From NCBI GenBank assembly GCA_947495125.1, contig CANLXL010000015.1, positions 1 to 64,000 on the forward strand: a stretch of 64,000 nt of DNA, given 5' to 3'. The translations under genes were made by a program, and so were the position numbers. Shown piece by piece: positions 60,183 to 64,000 of the stretch (the stretch's first letter is position 1; each line of letters opens with the position of its first letter). The notes under the pieces are model-generated. The model was not told the origin of the DNA. It did no database searches and was given only the letters and a program-made list of their open reading frames with translations. The stretch comes from an uncultured Flaviramulus sp. Its GTDB lineage: Bacteria; Bacteroidota; Bacteroidia; Flavobacteriales; Flavobacteriaceae.

Positions 60183-61010
60183 ATGGAGAAAGCAACAGAG
60201 TTTAAAGATATTGTCATGGAGTCTTTGACGACCATGTGGTTAGAAATAACTAAAATATTCCCCAGCATTATAGGTGCCATTTTTATTCTACTTATAGGCT
60301 GGCTGATAACCAAGCTTGTAGTTAGAATCATTAAAAAAGCATTAAAACTTGCTAAAGCCAATAAGCTCGATGATGTTTTAAACGATATCGAAATTGTAGA
60401 AGGCAAAAAATTAAAGTTTAACACGGTAAAAATAGTATCGAACTTTGTAAAATGGGTGATGTATATTATGCTGGTTATTATGGTTTCAGATATTATGAAT
60501 CTCACCATGATTTCAGAACAAATCAGTAACCTTTTAGGATACTTACCACAATTGTTTGCGGCTTTTGTGATATTCACAATCGGACTTATTCTGGCCAATG
60601 TTATTAAAAAGGGATTGCGATCTTTCTTTGAATCGATGGACTTATCCGGAGCAAAAATTATAAGTCAAATCGTGTTTTTTTTAATTCTGATTTTCACGTC
60701 GATCACCGCATTAAATCAGGCCGGTGTGGATACAGAAATTATTACAGAGAATATCACTTTAATTTTAGCAGCCTTTTTATTGGCTTTTGCCTTAGCATTT
60801 GGTTTTGGTGCCCAGAAGGTGGTGGGCGATCTATTAAGGACATTTTATGCTAGAAAAACCTATGAAATCGGACAAGAAATAGAGTTTAATAACGTTAAAG
60901 GTAAAGTAGAGGCTATTGACGGTATATCGGTAACTATAAAAACAGAAGAAGGTGTGCTTGTCATTCCTATTAAAGATATTGTAGAGAGCCAAGTTAAAAT
61001 TCGGGGTTGA
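60183..61010 (+). CDS. Mechanosensitive channel, MscS-like
   Basis: 275 residues. Four to five membrane segments (about 25-45, 82-105, 113-135, 155-175, 190-212). The pore helix region LILAAFLLAFALAFGFGAQKVVGDLL is followed by the MscS beta domain (GQEIEFNNVKGKVEAIDGISVTI). A conserved helix family of small-conductance channels that release solutes on membrane tension. It lies 56 nt after the small protein, so the sigma factor may control osmotic or envelope stress genes. A strong terminator follows. Confidence 0.92.
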   Translation: MEKATEFKDIVMESLTTMWLEITKIFPSIIGAIFILLIGWLITKLVVRIIKKALKLAKANKLDDVLNDIEIVEGKKLKFNTVKIVSNFVKWVMYIMLVIMVSDIMNLTMISEQISNLLGYLPQLFAAFVIFTIGLILANVIKKGLRSFFESMDLSGAKIISQIVFFLILIFTSITALNQAGVDTEIITENITLILAAFLLAFALAFGFGAQKVVGDLLRTFYARKTYEIGQEIEFNNVKGKVEAIDGISVTIKTEEGVLVIPIKDIVESQVKIRG

Positions 61011-61074
61011 TTTTAAGTTAGGGTTAAAATTTGGTTGGTTACTACCGAATTTTAAGCAACTCTTTACATAATTC

Positions 61075-61106
61075 CCTTTTCACGTGAGTGAGAAGGGTTT
61101 TTTATT
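61075..61106 (+). terminator. Intrinsic terminator of the sigma-MscS operon
   Basis: CCCTTTTCAC (61075-61084), loop GTGA, GTGAGAAGGG (61089-61098), then a run of T. It abuts the end of the minus-strand LytTR gene (61102) and may serve both. Confidence 0.85.
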
Positions 61107-61821
61107 GAAACTTTTCAAGCGTATGAAGGACCTCTTGTTTGTAGCTTCTGCTTATCGGCAGTGATTTGTCCAAAATAGTGATCTGCTCGTTTGTAAAAGA
61201 TTTGATGCGCGAGATCGAAATGATATACGATCTGTGGATGCGTATAAACTTATCCTTTGGCAATTTCGCTTCAATAGCACTTATGGTTTCCCGGGTGACT
61301 ATGGTTTTATCTTCCAGATGAATTTTAATATAGTCACTGTAGCTTTCCACATAAATCACAGACTTAAAATCGATTTTGATCATCACACGTTCAGAACGTA
61401 CGAACATAAAATCGTGTTCTTTAGGTGAGTTTGTAATTTCTGTTGGCGGTGTACTATACACATCGAAATAGGTATTAACTGCTTTAAGCAGGCGTTCGAA
61501 AGAAATAGGCTTTAACAGGTAATCTACGGCCTGTAATTCAAACCCTTCAACGGCATAGTCACGATAAGCCGTTGTAAAAATAATTTTAATATCCTTATTA
61601 ATGGATTTAGCAAAAGAAATCCCTGATATCTCCGGCATATTGATATCCAAAAATACAAGATCGATCTTATGATTGCTTATGTATTGAAATGCTTCCATAG
61701 CACTACTACAATCAGCCATCACTTTGATGCTGCCAATTTTAGAAAGGTGCGTGGCAATAACTTCCCGGGCCATGGGCTCGTCATCAACAATAAGACACAA
61801 TATGGTTTTTTTTGACTCCAA
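61102..61821 (-). CDS. LytTR-family response regulator
   Basis: 239 residues. The receiver (1-120) has the acidic pocket DDE (13-15), the phospho-acceptor Asp59 in LVFLDINMP, Thr in FTTAYRDYA and Lys in YLLKPISFE. The LytTR DNA-binding domain (about 140-239) includes VIYVESYSDYIKIHLEDK and FIRIHRSYIISISRI. It pairs with the kinase whose stop lies immediately before its ATG. Target genes may include the divergent serine hydrolase at 63064. Confidence 0.95.
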   Translation of the reverse strand: MESKKTILCLIVDDEPMAREVIATHLSKIGSIKVMADCSSAMEAFQYISNHKIDLVFLDINMPEISGISFAKSINKDIKIIFTTAYRDYAVEGFELQAVDYLLKPISFERLLKAVNTYFDVYSTPPTEITNSPKEHDFMFVRSERVMIKIDFKSVIYVESYSDYIKIHLEDKTIVTRETISAIEAKLPKDKFIRIHRSYIISISRIKSFTNEQITILDKSLPISRSYKQEVLHTLEKFQ

Positions 61822-62874
61822 TTAGTTATGTTTTAGGTTGAGATGTACTTTATATAGAGGTTCGGTGTCATCGATTATTAAGGCATACTTGTCTTTATAG
61901 AGTAAATCTAATCGTTTTTTTATGTTTTCCATACCTATACCGTGATTTGAAATTTCGAGTTTTGTATAACTATTTTCAATGGCGAAATTAAGATAACCAT
62001 TGTGGCAACTTAAATCAATATTAATATTTAAAACGCCCTTGTTTATACTGCCATGCTTAAAGCTGTTTTCAATAAAGGGTAATAAAAGCATTGGAGCAAT
62101 CTCGATAGACTCCGGGATGTTTTGGTAATTAAAGTTCACATTTAGAGTCTTATTGAAACGCAGTTTTTCTAATTCAATATAATCTTTAATATGATTAATT
62201 TCTGTCGTTAAAAGCACAAAAGGTTTATCTACCTGATAGAGTAAATAATCTAATAAATTTGACAATTTTAATATCATTTCCGGAGTTTCATTGGCTTTCT
62301 TTAAAGCAAAACCGTACATCGTATTTAAAGTGTTAAACAAGAAATGCGGGTGAATCTGCATTTTTAAATAATTCAATTCTTGCTCTTTTAATTTAAGTTG
62401 TGTTTCTAAGATTCTGGTTTCTAGCGCACTAGTTTGTTGTGCGTGTTTTAAATTGAGCCTTAAAAGTTTATAGCCGCTAGCAATAATAACCACTAAATAT
62501 ACAGCAGTGGTAACAAAGAGTAGACTTCTACTTATGGGAGCCATATTGGTATATTCGAAATTTGACAGGTATACTAAACCGTAAAAAACCGAAAGAATAA
62601 TAAGATAAGCCGAAATTATAATGGTACACATACTATAAAATCCAAACCTAAAGTAACGTTTGGTTATTAGATACTCCGGGATGAGTTTATAAATAAACAC
62701 GTAGGTCGTAGCGATGGTACTGGGCATTAGAAAAATAGAGAAAGATAAAACATAATTGAAATTGGCGCTATCAAACCCGAAAAAATAAGTATAGAACAAA
62801 AGGACACCACTCCAAAAAAGGAGGTGCAGAAAGAATGCACCTATTTTCTTTAAAAAGAAAGGAATTGTAAACAT
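61822..62874 (-). CDS. LytS-like sensor histidine kinase
   Basis: 350 residues from the ATG at 62874; a GTG 48 nt upstream adds a non-family start. Four membrane segments (about 12-32, 42-62, 80-102, 117-135), then a coiled coil and the His_kinase block KMQIHPHFLFNTLN with phospho-acceptor His175. The ATPase domain has PFIENSFKHG (N box) and NHGIGMENIKKRLDLLY (G box). It has no periplasmic sensor domain, so the signal is likely within the membrane. The regulator gene begins with no gap after its stop. Confidence 0.94.
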   Translation of the reverse strand: MFTIPFFLKKIGAFFLHLLFWSGVLLFYTYFFGFDSANFNYVLSFSIFLMPSTIATTYVFIYKLIPEYLITKRYFRFGFYSMCTIIISAYLIILSVFYGLVYLSNFEYTNMAPISRSLLFVTTAVYLVVIIASGYKLLRLNLKHAQQTSALETRILETQLKLKEQELNYLKMQIHPHFLFNTLNTMYGFALKKANETPEMILKLSNLLDYLLYQVDKPFVLLTTEINHIKDYIELEKLRFNKTLNVNFNYQNIPESIEIAPMLLLPFIENSFKHGSINKGVLNINIDLSCHNGYLNFAIENSYTKLEISNHGIGMENIKKRLDLLYKDKYALIIDDTEPLYKVHLNLKHN

Positions 62875-62954
62875 GGTTCTAAATAATATACAATAATAAC
62901 ATATTTTTAAGGCTATAATCACTTTTGTAGACAGATAACCAATTTAACACCCGT

Positions 62955-62983
62955 TTTAGCAATTTGTTATTTTAATTGCTAAA
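62955..62983. promoter_or_regulatory. Inverted repeat between LytS and the serine hydrolase
   Basis: TTTAGCAATT (62955-62964) and AATTGCTAAA (62974-62983), 9-nt centre, lie in the 189-nt divergent gap. It could be an operator for the LytTR regulator or a hairpin. No promoter consensus is clear on either strand. Confidence 0.4.
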
Positions 62984-63063
62984 CTGGTCATTCGTCGCAT
63001 TTTAATTTTAGTAACGCAATCAAAGAATAAGTTTGCCTTATGTTTAATTAAAATGGTGTCAAT

Positions 63064-64000
63064 ATGAAACAATTATTATGTTTATCTTTCTTTATAAGCT
63101 TCTTATGTTTTCCTCAACAAGAAAACTTTAAACAGTTAGATTCACTTTTTGATTTGCTTTCTTCAAACAATAAGATGATGGGGAGTTTTTCCATTTTAAA
63201 AAATGGTGACAATATTTATAATAAATCTATTGGTTATCAGTATATAACGAAAAACTCTAAAAGAGAGGCTACTATAGATTCAAAATATAGAATTGGATCT
63301 ATTACGAAGACTTTTACATCAGTTATGATTTTTCAATTAGTAGATGAGAAAAAAATAAGTTTAGATGATAAATTATCCAGCTTTTATCCGCAAATTCCAA
63401 ATGCATCTAAAATATCAATAACTAATTTGTTGAATCATACGAGCGGTCTATTTAATATTACACAAGACTCTAACTTTGAATCTTGGGTGTATCAAGCATC
63501 TAGCGCGAATGAAATGTTGTCTAGAATACAAACACATAAAATAGATTTTGAGCCCGGTAAGAAGATGGAATATAGTAATACCAATTATATACTATTAGGT
63601 TATATACTTGAAAAAATAGAAAAAAAAACTTATAAAAATATTCTAGAAAAACGCATTGTAAATAAGATAAAATTAAAGAATACTTATTTCGGAGGCGCAA
63701 TAAATATTGAAGATAATGAGTGTCTGTCATATCATTATATAAAAGACGAATTAAAACGAGCAAAAGAAGAACATTTAAGCAATCCTGGTGGGGCAGGAGC
63801 AATTGTTTCCAACCCATCAGATTTGGTTGTTTTTATGGATGCGCTTTTTGGGGGTAAATTGATGTCAGAAACTAGTTTTAAAAAAATGACAGAGGTAAGA
63901 GATGAAATGGGGAGCGGTATAGGATCGGGTGAAAGAAATGGCGTAACTATTTGGGGGCATGATGGAAGTATTGGCGGTTTTCAGTCTTTTGTATTGTATG
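63064..64000 (+). CDS. Serine hydrolase (class C beta-lactamase/DD-peptidase fold), partial
   Basis: From the ATG at 63064 the frame is open for 312 codons to the window edge. A signal peptide (MKQLLCLSFFISFLCFPQQ) precedes the beta-lactamase-like domain: S79-I-T-K82 catalytic motif (YRIGSITKTF), Y170-S-N172 second motif (MEYSNTNYILLGY) and HDG near residue 300 (WGHDGSIGG). The family includes D-Ala-D-Ala carboxypeptidases and esterases, more often not resistance enzymes. It is divergent from the LytS/LytTR pair. Confidence 0.9.
   Translation, partial: MKQLLCLSFFISFLCFPQQENFKQLDSLFDLLSSNNKMMGSFSILKNGDNIYNKSIGYQYITKNSKREATIDSKYRIGSITKTFTSVMIFQLVDEKKISLDDKLSSFYPQIPNASKISITNLLNHTSGLFNITQDSNFESWVYQASSANEMLSRIQTHKIDFEPGKKMEYSNTNYILLGYILEKIEKKTYKNILEKRIVNKIKLKNTYFGGAINIEDNECLSYHYIKDELKRAKEEHLSNPGGAGAIVSNPSDLVVFMDALFGGKLMSETSFKKMTEVRDEMGSGIGSGERNGVTIWGHDGSIGGFQSFVLY

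Noticed and set aside
63521-63817. Minus-strand ORF of 98 codons
   Set aside because: Antisense to the serine hydrolase, which keeps its SxxK, YSN and HDG motifs.
1-64000. Mobile element, prophage or integrative island
   Set aside because: No transposase, integrase, phage structural gene, tRNA target or long flanking repeat was found.

Overview
The window is AT-rich DNA from a member of the Bacteroidota, most likely a marine or environmental Flavobacteriaceae (genus not determined). Reasons: lipoprotein and Sec signals of the flavobacterial type, a secreted repeat protein of the kind exported by type IX secretion, a TonB receptor/DUF4249 pair, families such as DUF3822, DUF6090, DUF3857 and CocE/NonD hydrolases, and promoters that fit the Bacteroidota consensus TTG-N(17-23)-TAnnTTTG (best examples: rnpB and lpdA). 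I see no transposase, integrase, phage module, CRISPR array or tRNA, so this looks like chromosomal backbone with a patch of accessory regulators and surface proteins.

Layout. 1-2.6 kb: the start of a large secreted repeat protein (its C-terminus lies beyond the left edge) with a small secreted partner. 3.1-6.7 kb: polyphosphate cluster sixA-ppk1-ppx. 6.9-10.4 kb: outer-membrane barrel, then dnaX-lipoprotein-miaE on the minus strand. 10.5-10.9 kb: RNase P RNA with promoter and hairpin. 10.9-14.5 kb: two secreted proteins and rsmD-DUF3822-membrane protein. 14.6-21.4 kb, plus strand: RecD-like helicase, DUF4126, kdsB, HAD hydrolase, a frameshifted CAT-like acetyltransferase, a KdnB-like oxidase, a PlsC-like acyltransferase and an SPFH protein; kdsB plus kdnB suggests Kdo/8-amino-Kdo lipopolysaccharide sugar metabolism. 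21.4-36.8 kb, minus strand: AhpD-like protein, zinc metalloprotease, SGNH esterase, sulfatase, miaA, potassium channel, DUF3857 protein, DnaQ/GIY-YIG nuclease, YggS, DUF1015, four-helix-bundle protein, 3-hydroxyacyl-CoA dehydrogenase and a Gfo/Idh/MocA oxidoreductase. 36.9-45.7 kb: pcm, DinB/Crp pair, lipoprotein, X-Pro peptidase-like hydrolase, smpB, S41 peptidase, lpdA. 45.8-59.2 kb: a regulator-rich stretch with three AraC-type regulators, an acyltransferase, DUF6090, two lipoproteins, TonB receptor/DUF4249 and NTF2-like proteins. 59.4-64 kb: ECF sigma factor, a 57-residue partner, MscS channel, a LytTR/LytS two-component pair and the start of a serine hydrolase.

Most notable signals. (i) A 22-nt partly palindromic element occurs twice, upstream of two lipoprotein genes directly after a TolB-TPR-AraC regulator, each time exactly 21 nt before a TAnnTTTG box and with no -33 TTG: a candidate activator regulon. 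(ii) Three heptanucleotide tandem arrays sit in 5' regions of minus-strand genes; two end only 2-5 nt before start codons, and one of those starts appears to be ATT instead of ATG. (iii) A 15-bp perfect hairpin lies in the leader of the polyphosphate cluster. (iv) A single-base frameshift lies at a T7 run in the CAT-like gene. (v) A 57-residue protein is encoded in overlap with the ECF sigma factor.

All functional calls rest on reading protein motifs by eye; no database search was run. Promoter and operator calls are pattern matches only.
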